From Phallusia mammillata (Eukaryota; Chordata; Ascidiacea; Phlebobranchia; Ascidiidae): 64,000 nt of DNA. This document shows, one piece after another, positions 26,801-37,355 of the stretch; the first letter of the stretch is position 1; each line of letters begins with the position of its first letter. Position numbers and translations under genes: made by a program. The DNA lies in the NCBI GenBank assembly GCA_003260075.1, contig QLIY01000368.1, forward strand, positions 62,001 through 126,000, written 5' to 3'. Under the pieces are notes generated by a model that saw nothing but the letters and a program-made list of their open reading frames with translations, ran no database searches and was not told where the DNA came from.

Positions 26801-29800
26801 GTCACCATCCACAAATTGCTGGTATTGTTCCTGAAAATTTCAAGTTTTAGTAAGTAATAGTTCAGAACAGCTAGTAGACATACCAAATTCCCCCACTGAC
26901 AATAAAATGACTTGAAATCTTTAAATAAGTTGGTGGACTTAAAAAAGGTGTAGTATAATAGTCTAAAACCCGGAGTTAAGTTGAACCTTTTTAATGCGAA
27001 GTGTACTAGGTAGGCGGTAAGGTCACAATAAACCTGTTGATCCCAACCGTGTCGCGAGTGGTTTTCCATATTTTTGGTGGCAATACTTTATTGCTTTTGC
27101 AATCAACGTCAAGATAAGATTAACCAACATATATATATATATATATATCAATACGTCGCAGTAAACAATTTAAGGTATTATATCCAAGTTTGAACGCTGC
27201 GTTTGATGGGAACACTTATAAATTTGTCGCTGGGTGGCGCGAAATTATTATGTGCCGTAAGTTAAAACACGATTGGAAACATCGTACTTAACATTCCATA
27301 TTAACTGACGTCAATGCAAAAACCCTTAAACTTATAACCCCTATTTGTCATACCCAGAACATATTTGAAATTATCGTCAAAGAGCATGTTTCCAGGCAGC
27401 CAAATCCATTATATTTACCTTTTACCCGCAAGTAGGTCTTTGTCAAGGTGTTACTTAAGCAAGTCTAGACTCGAACCAATTTACAGGGCCATAAAACTAC
27501 TTGCAACTAGAAGTTAACTGTCGGTGACGTGCCAGAAGATTCAACAAAGCACGTGAAATTTGTTCAACAAACATTGCATTCCACCACACTTGACGTCATA
27601 ATGGTGCATCGCCCGTCACAATGCCAGAATATTTGCCCTCGGTTGAAGAGACGAAGGCAATGTTTAAATGCGTCAGTTGCCACGACAACTAGACACACAT
27701 TGCACCCTTGGAACATGGCGTTGCTAAGGTTAACCAAGGTGCAGTGTCAAACTTTGTGTATTTAGGAATAAAAACAAGTCATTCGGGGGGGGGGGGAGAC
27801 GAAGGCAATGTTTAAATGCGTCGGTTGCCACGACAACTAGACACACATTGCACCCTTGAAACATGGCGTTGCTAGGGTTAAACGAGGTGCAGTGTCAAAC
27901 TTTGTGTATTTAGGAATAAAAACAAGTCATTCCAGGCCAACATAATTAAACTGACTGAAGGCGAGACATTTACATCATTTGCTTGCGAGATTCCAGGAGA
28001 GCTTACACCAGTGGTTCTTGACTGTTTAAGGCCATGGGCAACCAGCCTATTAAAAGAATGTCGTTGCCTATTTAATTTTCGAGTTTGAGTAAAGTAAGCA
28101 TGCACAACAAGCACCGAAAACCGATTTTTTGAAAAGTGACATAAATTATTGATTTGAGCATTTTGAAATGTGTAATATGAAGTTATCTCCAGTTTGTCAA
28201 CAATTGTAGTGGACGTCCTGTGGACCATACAAAAAGTCATCATGGACAACCAGTTAAGAACCACTGGCTTACATCATTACTTGATATTTACCTTGTAGGT
28301 GCCTAAAATCTGCAATACAACTCACATGAACCTAATTTACAAGGTTTTGGTCTTGATGTGTATTTAGCTTATGTACATATGTATTGCGCTTGCCACAGAT
28401 GTAGGTTACTTGCACTGGCATACAACCAATCTCACCTGCATCATGTAACGTCTATTCATAAACTTTCCCCGCTCCCACAACCAGATGTTGTCGTTCAAAA
28501 GATTTCGAACCTTGACCATGGGCCTGAGAAAAACAAGCAAACATGAGACTTATAAGATTCGTACAGTTTTGAATGCATGCTGGATTTTGAGGGCCTGGCA
28601 GAAAATGTATTTTTAATTCAAAAAATGTTAACTATTAAGCATTGTATATAAATGGGGCAAATAATCATACTTTGGTCCTTTATCTTTATCTTCCTGTAAA
28701 CCTCCGGATATGAGAACAAGTTCAAACGATCTGTATTTGTTTAATTCTTCCGAGACAGCATTTGTTTCGCTGATCATCGGCAGAAGTTCCAAAACCTGTT
28801 CCTGAGTGCGTTGTTGGTCTACAAAGTTTCAAAATTTTACTTTTAAGCAGGTCTGATTGTATTGTTTTAAAGTACAGGGGATAGCACGCATTTTATAAAC
28901 CTTCGAGCCAAAACTGAGAAGAAAAAACACTGACTTTAACTTTGCGGGTAAATACAATTTTAGTTCTCAAAATCAATAAATCTAAATTAATTATCCTATG
29001 GGGACTTATTGTACAGTGGGTTTCTCACCTTTGCTCATTCCAGCTTGTAGAGTGGAGAAGCCGCTGTTTTCAGCCAACTCCTTCTGTGCGAAGTCCCAGT
29101 CCACAGTTTTAGGCGAACCTTCTGGTAGGTCCGGTTTCAACGGATTTACGAACACGTAAAGATGGTTAGAACCTGTGACGTCACAAACATGTCAATGACG
29201 TTACAATCTAGGTACGTAAAACAGGAATTGCGCATTTTTTGCCAAAACGAAAAAAAGCAAAATGCACCGGTTGTAAGAAATTTATGTTGCACGATGATAC
29301 GATTAATTCCTTAGTTGAATTGATTTAAATATTTTTCAGGTTTTGAATATTTTTTTGAAAAACTGACATCTAAATTGGGTGTGTTCTCAATTGCAATTAT
29401 TTAAATATGGTTAGATGTAAGGCCTATTTACCGAATAGAACACGATCATTGTGCTCCAATTTTCGCTCTCCAGTCAAAGGAGCTCCGTTAACTTTGATCT
29501 TTGATCCTGTAGCTCCTGGTTTGATGACAACATCCTCTTCTTCATAATGAATGCTGGCATGATCTTTCTGGATGCTGCGGGTAAAAACATGTGTTTGTTG
29601 TAGTCAAGTGACTGGGAGACTTTCTTTCTCTTTAACTTCCTAAGATATGTTACTTGTGTTTTGTTACTTGTGCAAAGATATTTTTGAGCAAGTTAGTTTA
29701 CAGAGCTGTTTAGCCTGAATTAGTTATTCTGTTTCAACCAATGATAAAACGGTGTCAGTAGTAGTACAGCAAAACTGAAAAAATAGCAAGTAAAAAAGAA

Positions 29801-32800
29801 CACCCTATAACACCCTGGTTATACACTTATTTACAAAATTATATTGAATTTCGGAACTAGACCCAACCCACCTTAAACCAGTGAGCACAATGTCAGGTGC
29901 TGGATCGGCGTCCTTCCTTCCGATTCTGATTTGTTTTCCCTTCTCTATCTTATGTTTAATAACCCCCGACAACATTGGATCCTCGTTTAAGTTCACGAAG
30001 TGTGCGGCTTTCATCTTTCCACTGTCGTGCTTCTGTTCCAAAATCACGTCTTCTTGACGAGACTAAAACAAAAAAAATGTTGGGTCAAAATTTATTCCTG
30101 TAAAATAAGTACAACAAAAACGTTTCAAGTCTGCAATATGAAAGACATTATACATTCCACGTTGCACCAAAATATTTTAACCAACTTCTTCTATATTTTA
30201 CTTGTTCAAGTTTCGCATCCCAATCCATATCATTCATCATTTCCTGGTTGGCCATCAGTTGAAGTCGAATTTCTTCGGCCATTTGGCGACGCATTGCCTC
30301 GATGTCTGAATGTTGTACATTGTTAATTCATCTATAATCTAATGTAATGCAATGAGCACGTTTGTTAATCAAAGGCCTGAAAAATTGGATTTGTTTTTTG
30401 TTGTTACACTTGTTTATGCACAATCAACTGATAGGTTGGTGGGTTCGAATCCCATCGCAGTCTACACTGTTTGGAAATGACGCTTAACGCCTCTTGCAGG
30501 CTTGGGGTACTCTAATTCGTTCCAGTATTCCTTTTCAGATGTTTTTAAGATTATACCTCTCAGGTGAATTGGAATAAATTGAACTCAGTTCTAATGTCTT
30601 TTACATTTTTTGTCAAATTGTACTAAATTTACTACCTAATTAAAGTAGTTTATAATACTCGAAAACAAACACACTTATAATTATAATGATTATAATCATT
30701 TGGAGCAAACTTTGAACACGAAATTAGTTCTTTAAGTCCCTAAAATTCAGTTTTTAATTTAAACCCTATCTTACCTTCTGGACTCATTCCACTCTGTGGC
30801 ACCACACTCATGTCGCCTGATAATCGGCCTTTCAACTTTTCGTTTTCCTCCCGAAGTTCTCGGATCAGTTTGTCGAGAGGATTCTCGTTGACCACGGCTT
30901 TGTTCTTGATCTTTTTCGCACGGTCAGCATATCTGCAAAAAGTTTAACGTTTGTAATATGTATGCCTAATAAACTTTGCTCTTTGAAATTGTTATCATCC
31001 GTAGTGCTAACATTTTTATCCGTTGATGTTTTTAATAATAATCCGTTGCTGTTTAAGATGTTTTTAAAAAATAATTAATAAATTCAAAAACAACTACTTT
31101 CGGTTTCGCCTGTGTATTAAAAGATGGTGTTCAAACATTTGTGGGTGTTCGAAAATAATAGTAGATAGCAATTTCTTGCATTATTTCAAATTAGGGTATA
31201 AGAAGCAGTTTTGGTTGTTTACCTAAGAGTTGAGAGTGTTTCGTCGTAGTTTATATCAGCGGGTGAAAGTGCAGCAATCATAATGGTCTTTGAGTTTCCT
31301 CCCAAAGCATTCATAAGCAGTTTTGTGAGGACGGAGTCACGATATGGCACAACCACCTTCTTCTTGCCAAGGGACAAGTCTGCGAGGGCCTGTACAAAAG
31401 ATATTTTAAGGGGCGTGCATTACAGGCTCGATAAAACAGAAAACAAGTGGGATAAACAGCAAGGTTGCACGTAAATCGAGCTGGGTTAACTTTTTGACGT
31501 AGTAACTTACCGAGATGACATTTCCGAGAGCTGACAACGATTTGTTGATGTTTGCTCCTTCCTTCAATCGATCACCAGTAGCTCCTGTGCTGTCGGCTCT
31601 TTCAGAACCTTAAACATTGTATTTATGCAGTTTACATCCTATATCTTTTGTTTAACTTTAATCGTGGCTGTATTTTTTATACACTCAAATATTTTGCAGA
31701 AGTCAATATGTCTAACATCAATAAATTTGACTACATAACTGTCATATACAGTACTGCCTATATAGGTGAAAATCTCTGTTTACCTGCCAAATCAACAAGA
31801 TTGATGCTAGAACTCTTTTTAGTCTCCTGTCCAGCCTCATTTTTCTGAATCTGGTCAAATGTTATGGTGACAACTGTGTGAGCACGGGAGCTTGTTGCAT
31901 TCATTTGTGTGGATGCGACAGTTCTGTTTGAAGTACCTGTTTGCAGAAAAACAACTTGTTATCAACACAGACCAACAGTATATTATTTTGTAATATGCCT
32001 GTGTTTAAATGAAGGGTTAATTAAATCTTAAACGGAGGTTAAACCTGAAAAGTATTACACAAGCAAAAGTATCTTTCAACGATTTTTCTGTGACTAAAAA
32101 TGCAGAAAAGAATTCTATGTATTTTTTTATGCACCTTCTTCCATACGCCTCTCAATCTCATTGTAACTTCCTACAGCAACTTTCTTCAACTTCTCGACAT
32201 AGAAGAGTCCCAGTTTGGGATTCTGACGGACTTGCAATCCACCCTTGGGGTTGTCTTTTGTGAGAAGATCTCGAACTTGTTCATTGTAAATTTCCAACAT
32301 GGAAAATGTCACTTCATATTTCTGTTTGTGTGCAAAATCAACAAATCAGGTATTACACTCCATGGCATGGTTGGTGACAAAGTATTGTTGCCAGAGTGAA
32401 CAAGTTACAAAAACAAAATCGGTACAGTGCTTGTTACATGACTGTGTTTATTTGCATAATGATAATTTCTAACTAGGTTTCTTGGCCTGTTTTTTTTAAA
32501 AAAAAACTTTCATTGGACAAATGATTATAATCGTGATAATTATCACGGGGGGGGGGAGAAACAGCCTTTTTTAAAAAAAACTTTCATTGGACAAATGATT
32601 ATAATCGTGATAATTATCACGAAAATTTCAAAATATTGAATTCCCTGAAGTGTTTTGTGCTCTTGGCCTTATTAAAACCAGCTTGTATTATGAGGGTTGG
32701 CTCATTTCTGAATTTATATATTGTGACTAAGCAAGTTTCAAATATGTTGTACATTGTTATGGCAACAGTTATATAAGGGCAAACAATACTTTAAAATGGC

Positions 32801-35800
32801 TTGACAGAGAAATAGTTTTTAAGACCGAGCGATCCCATCGGATTCTATTTGTGATTGTTTGATGTCAATCAACTATGACATTCATAAAAAGATCAAATAG
32901 TTTGTGTACCCACAATATTGCTATGTTGGCTGCAAAAAAAGGACATCGAATACGGTAAAAGGGCAATTAAATTTCGGCCGGTGACTCTATTCACTTTCTC
33001 TGACCCAGAGACAACAGACATAATGGCACCTTCAACTGTCTGGGGGGGTAAATCAACCATTACTCTCAATTCTCTACCAACTAATGTCAATTTGCTCAGC
33101 TCCATTCACACAATGGAGATGTCTGGTTGCAGTTGAAATGAGGTTGACCACATATCTGATCTGTTTTTTTTTTACATTTTAAAATATGTCGGTAATATTA
33201 TAAATGTGATTTTTCCCCACAAAAATATCCTTTACTTAACAGGAGTTTTGTAATCTTTGTGAGTAAAACAGTAAACAACTTCTTTTGTTTAAATCCTTTG
33301 GTACTTTAAAAAACAAAATGAAACCATTTTTTGATTTTAATTTAGTAAGACTTTTTTTCCTTTAATACATTGAAAAATTTGCTATCAATGCAAATTATGG
33401 AACTATACCGGGAAACCTTTAATGGTAAAGTAACATTTAATGTACTGTTGCCAAGGAAATGATCTCAAACAGTTACACCCTTCGCAGAGAAATACAAACA
33501 ATTCTGGTTCCAACTAGCAGGTGGTGTTGGTTTTAGAACACCCGGTCACGCATAACACTAATTTATTTCAATAACTTTCAAAAAGTGGCTGATCCATCAT
33601 GAAAATGACACAAAAACAAACAGAAACTGGAATCAAGTTTGCCTAGGGAGAGGCCAATTTCTCATTAAGTGTCACAAAAGGTGCTTTGACAACGAAGAAT
33701 CAAACAATTACATACACGCTACAGCAGCTGGTGGTATGGGGAGTTTTGTAAACTGATATTTGGCACAATCCACAGTGATGCACTTAAGTTGAGTGAAATG
33801 AGTCACACATTAAAGGAGCATCATATGATTCATAATATGTTGTGAGAAAGGTTATTGAAAACTTTCAAATGATTTTTATCACACGAACTGTGCAACTGTG
33901 CGTAGCTAACAAAAAGTTTGATATTTCAATTTTACGGCTGTCTCCAAATGCTTAGATTTTTTAATTTTTCACCCATAGCATGTTTTAACCATTTCATTAC
34001 TTACTGTTTCTTCAGAGCTTCTCCCAATTGTTTTGAACAATTCATCGCATGTGATTGGGACAATACCCCTATGAAAACAGAAAAAAGATGATAAAACAGC
34101 AATCGTAGTTTTGGGTAAGAAATATTTTGGAGTTAAAAAGCAACATAATATTTTTATTATTTCGATAAAACAGACTTTGACATACTTGTTTTTTCCATAT
34201 CCCACCATAGAAAATGATTTTCCTGATCCAGTCTGTCCATAAGCAAATAGCGAACAGTTGTAGCCTGTGGATCAATAGAAATTATACTGTATTTGCTAAA
34301 ATACATGTTTGGAAAACCACATCCCCACTCTTTTGTGTAATTTCCGTAAGCACACAGAAAAAAAATGATGGCATATGTGTGAAATGTAAAAAGATTTGGT
34401 TTCACTTCCCATAAAAAAGCATCAATAATAAAATCTTGTCATTAAGCCATATATAAGGGTACAAGTTTGTTCAATATTGGGAGTTATGTAATGCCTGAAA
34501 TGTCAGATTGGGGTTGGGCAAAACGAAAGCTCTGCAGTGTCATGGAGCAAACAAAGGTTTTATTTGATTACAACAAAAGTAAGGATTCCTAAGACAACAA
34601 GTTGGTCAACTGTGTAAACACAGTGAATAACCTTTTGTCTGGTAAGGTTGGACCACTTTGAAATTGGGCCACAATAAGATTAAAGCTTTAAATCATGGAA
34701 GGGGTTGTCTGCAAGTTTGCTGAATCATCACATTTCAAATATTTTTGACCCATTGCAATCAAAATGCAACCATCTAGCTGTCAGCAATGTTTTGTAATGA
34801 GTAGCATAACTTACCTTCAAAAGCATTGTCTAATACACCCTGTCCGAGATTGTCGAATACATCACGTTGAGTTGCATACTTTTTTGATTTTGCTGTTAGG
34901 ACACCATCAATGTCATCAAAGTTGTCATGTGACCTGTAATGTTATGAATTGTTGCAAGCATTTAGCCTTAAACTACAAACGGAATAATTAAAATGAAATT
35001 AAACAGTAACTTAATAGTTTAGTGATTGAATCAATAAGTTTGCTTACCAGTATGAGAAGTCAAAAGAAAACTGAAAAGAAAAAATAAATGTGATGTTATA
35101 AGCATAATGTTGATTTGTACCGCATTTTAGAAAAACACAATATACAAAATAAAACAAGCTTTTTCAGATTTGTCTAAATTATATTGCTAACCTGTTTTGG
35201 TTCCTCCTCTGAAAACAAAAAAATACAAGATGTTAGTCTTTTTGCCCAGGGTTCTAAATCACATGTCATGTTTAATAGAAACACCCTAAACATATTTTAC
35301 ATGTCCATTAAATAATATACATTCTTACTTGGTGTTTCTGGGTTTGCAATTGTTGTAGTCGTTCCATTCATTCCTATGATACATTTTGCTCCTCGGTCCT
35401 TTTCCCTGTTACATCAAACATTAAAGCATAAACATAAAACAGCAACCACCAAGCACATGTCCAATACGTTTTTGTTCATACGCTTTCCGCATAAAATGTT
35501 TTAGTTGGTTTAAAACAACTACTCCACTTGATGTTATTAAGTACCCAAATAGCGCTTGTATAATAAACAATATTAAAATGTTATTGAATTGTAAGCAAAT
35601 AACAAAACTGCAAAATACATTATTATCATTCTTCTCATCCAATTTATGGTGCAGATTAGTGGAATAACAACAAATATTCTCACCTTTGATTGAAAGGCCG
35701 TACTCTTACAGCTACTTTTACCCTGAAAAAAAAAAACAATTTAGAGATTATGCTTTTTAAGTTTGTATGTGTTCTTGCTTAATATCAAATGGAATAGGTA

Positions 35801-37355
35801 GTTTGTCACAAATTCACATTATGTCTACACAAAGTTGCTTTTATACATTAGTAGTCTGTCTAGAAATTTAACATGAATTTTGTAAATGGGAATAATTTTA
35901 GTTGTTGTGAAGAGGTTGCAATAAATGCACTGTTACCCAGATATAGGTTATAGGTTAGCACTGTCAAAGTGGTACAATCTAGTCAATGTTGATAAACGTA
36001 TAAAACCAAATTCAAAAACCACACAATATCGTCAAAAAGGTTTTATTGTGTCTGCAAAGCTTGTTTATGACGGCTAGTACGTTTGACAGTGAAAGTGAAG
36101 ACTTATAGCTACGCAAACATCATATGTTGCCCAACTCATTAACTGTGAATGTCCCGTACACACAACAGTTGTAAATCAACTTTACTAAAACCAAAAAAAA
36201 AACACTGTTAAATTTACTACAATTTGAAAGACAAATGCTAGACCAACTTACGAATTCGAATTCATGCAGAAAATTTTCGGCAGGTTTTAAATAAATAACC
36301 CTGAACCTGTAATCTCTGTGACTTTCATCTCATTGTGAATACACAGACAACAGACAGATGACATTACCACTTCACAACCAACGCGTTCAGTTGTTTTTGT
36401 CTCGTCGCAGCAACAATACTATAACCATTGTTTACGTCATACAATATGTCGTTAGCTTTGGTTTTGAGCCATAGCAACGGCACTGAAGCCGAAAATACCC
36501 AATGACGTCATAAAGTGCTAGTGGTTGCAGAGAATGTTATCAACAGATATTTTTATGCTTGACAGGGTTATAAACCTTACGTTGAACCGACAGAAATTGT
36601 AAAACAAACAATATTTTTTATAGTAGTTGGCCACAAGCACAATGAAACGAATTGTAATAAAGTTTAAATATTCTTACGCGTCGTAACTTGGTCCAAACTT
36701 CCACCAATATTAGGCGAAAGGTGAATCACTCAAGTGGTAAGTGTAAAGTAAAGTGTAACGTTTGCAGCGGGTTTTCAAATACGTTTTGTGCAGTCAAGCG
36801 TGCCCGTTGGTAAAATAAAAGCAACTTGAATTTAAAGGCCCATGTACGAACACATTGCTATAGCCTACATTTGGAGAGCGCCCTAAATAGTTTCGTTTTG
36901 TATCTCCACGGGTATAGGGTTTTGATACATTTTATCCTATAGCAAACAATCATCAGACTAGTTTAGAGGTCATTACCCTGATTTCCAGAAAAGTCGAGTT
37001 TGAATTATGTTCAAGCCAACCTGCATCGTTAATGAAATGGCTTTATGATGTAATCCATAAATTTTATGGATTGGAAAACAAATTGAATCGTAGTAAATGT
37101 ACGTTGCAGACCACCGGAAAATGTACAATCTCAAATGACGTGTAATTTGAGTTCGCTTGATATGCGCAAAACACAAGTTCACCTCTGTGCGTCTGAAGCT
37201 ACAACACTACCTTTAACCAGCCCGCACTAAAACGCTCCCATACAAAACTAATGTTGCTATTAATGGAAGCGTTTAGTACGATTTATCCAAAGCACAATAT
37301 TTTACAAAGACTTATACACTAAACGAAATTTTACTTACGATTCGCCTCCCGACAT
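20743..37355 (-). CDS. KIF28-like: Kinesin-3 motor protein, KIF28/KLP-6-like, with C-terminal CAAX box
   Basis: Microtubule plus-end-directed motor of the kinesin-3 family. Minus-strand coding exons in order: 37355-37339, 35722-35684, 35405-35329, 35208-35192, 35070-35048, 34933-34815, 34264-34186, 34068-34005, 32321-32135, 31936-31784, 31608-31511, 31389-31223, 30932-30775, 30305-30202, 30062-29872, 29574-29432, 29172-29029, 28818-28671, 28523-28436, 26830-26657, 26045-25923, 25813-25706, 25548-25387, 25059-24904, 24212-24087, 23441-23244, 21444-21214, 20868-20743. All are GT-AG with agreeing phases; the total is 3420 nt, 1139 aa. Seen: [11 protein letters not shown] at the N-terminus; P-loop GQTGSGKS (107-114); [15 protein letters not shown]; switch I NATSSRAH (220-227); switch II DLAGSE (256-261); an FHA domain from about 455 to 560 with NLNEDP, RIGR and NGAPL; then KIF1-type middle segments containing [15 protein letters not shown]. 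No PH domain is visible. KLP-6 in C. elegans works in ciliated neurons; a ciliary role here is inference. The last two exons are the least certain. Confidence 0.9.
20826..21799 (+). CDS. Candidate plus-strand gene interleaved with the kinesin tail (unrecognised)
   Basis: Two plus-strand open segments could splice together. The first runs to a GTGAGT donor at 21058 (phase 1). The second starts after the strong acceptor at 21593 (TTGTTTCC...GTGCAG), stays open for 68 codons in the matching phase, and stops at 21797-21799, with AATAAA directly after it at 21800-21805. I do not recognise the product, which is Lys/His/Ser/Asn-rich. The true 5' start is unknown: the coordinate given is only where the frame opens, and the first segment overlaps kinesin exon 28 on the other strand. 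It may be chance. Confidence 0.25.
21214..21444 (-). CDS. Kinesin exon 27: tail exon with five RRxS motifs
   Basis: This is a phase-0/phase-0 exon of 77 codons with acceptor TTCTTTAG and donor GTAAGT. It carries RRVS, RRGS, RRSS, RRVS and RRSS, the consensus for basophilic kinases such as PKA, three of them within SLxPSRR/TSRR repeats. On the DNA side the exon holds several TGACGTCA palindromes, read in frame as (V/M)-T-S. Assignment to the kinesin rests on phase continuity with exons 26 and 28. Confidence 0.65.
22374..22552. mobile_element. Complete hAT-type MITE (179 bp) in kinesin intron 26
   Basis: Terminal inverted repeats CAGTGGTGGGATTCA mark both ends. A perfect 8-bp target-site duplication GCTATATA lies at 22366-22373 and 22553-22560. 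There is no coding capacity. A broken relative lies at 13562. Confidence 0.93.
24533..24821. repeat. 138-bp direct duplication split by a 10-G tract
   Basis: 24533-24670 and 24684-24821 are nearly identical (both start GTCGTATAGAGAAAGGCAT and end CCAAGCGATG), separated by G10 plus four bases. It lies in a kinesin intron and looks like an assembly join artefact. Confidence 0.85.
26330..26575 (-). mobile_element. tRNA-derived SINE-like sequence
   Basis: Read on minus, it opens with a tRNA-like head: TGGCCGAGTGATTAGC (A-box-like, 26547-26562), then GGTTGTGGGTTTTAATCC (B-box-like) about 40 bases on. A non-tRNA body follows. The spacing matches tRNA box A to box B. The B box is degenerate, so it is a pseudo-tRNA or SINE head and not a working tRNA. 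It sits in a kinesin intron. The 3' limit is approximate. Confidence 0.55.
27129..27148. repeat. (AT)10 microsatellite
   Basis: Perfect AT dinucleotide run in the intron after kinesin exon 19, left of exon 20's acceptor side. Confidence 0.95.
27648..27932. repeat. 137-bp direct duplication split by a 12-G tract
   Basis: 27648-27784 and 27796-27932 both start GAGACGAAGGCAATG and end AACAAGTCATTC, with a handful of substitutions. G12 lies between (27785-27796). The substitutions suggest two haplotypes joined end to end, not one sequence copied twice. Confidence 0.85.
28009..28266. mobile_element. hAT-type MITE (258 bp) in a kinesin intron
   Basis: Terminal inverted repeats CAGTGGTTCTTGACTG and, from the other end, CAGTGGTTCTTAACTG. 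Flanks are GCTTACAC (28001-28008) and GCTTACAT (28267-28274), an 8-bp TSD with one mismatch, so it is probably older than the perfect copies. No coding capacity. Confidence 0.85.
30431..30470 (+). repeat. Isolated tRNA B-box-like sequence
   Basis: GGTGGGTTCGAATCCCATC is a perfect tRNA T-arm/B-box match, but no convincing A-box or acceptor stem lies upstream. It is probably a relic of a tRNA-derived SINE in a kinesin intron. Confidence 0.35.
32322..34004. other. Large kinesin intron between exons 8 and 9
   Basis: This 1.7-kb intron carries a G10-split duplication (32485-32621). An open frame at 32893-33105 (minus) has no splice phase that would insert it into the motor domain without breaking the conserved join from EET to [15 protein letters not shown] see no other feature. 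Confidence 0.6.
32485..32621. repeat. 60-bp direct duplication split by a 10-G tract
   Basis: Two copies of the block ending GATAATTATCACG, at 32485-32547 and 32564-32621, with G10 (32547-32556) between. Same artefact signature as elsewhere. Confidence 0.85.
36252..36265 (-). CDS. Alternative first coding exon of the kinesin (MNSNS)
   Basis: ATG AAT TCG AAT TC followed by GTAAGT gives a phase-2 donor, the same phase as the distal first exon at 37355-37339 (ATG TCG GGA GGC GAA TC, GTAAGT). Either can splice to exon 2 at 35722 and give a Ser codon before VKVAVRVRP. The two would differ only at the extreme N-terminus and imply two promoters about 1.1 kb apart. Confidence 0.5.

Noticed and set aside
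32893..33105. 70-aa minus-strand frame in kinesin intron 8, considered as a motor-domain exon
   Set aside because: Exons 8 and 9 already join in phase into the conserved ...[13 protein letters not shown]; an insertion here would break the motor fold.
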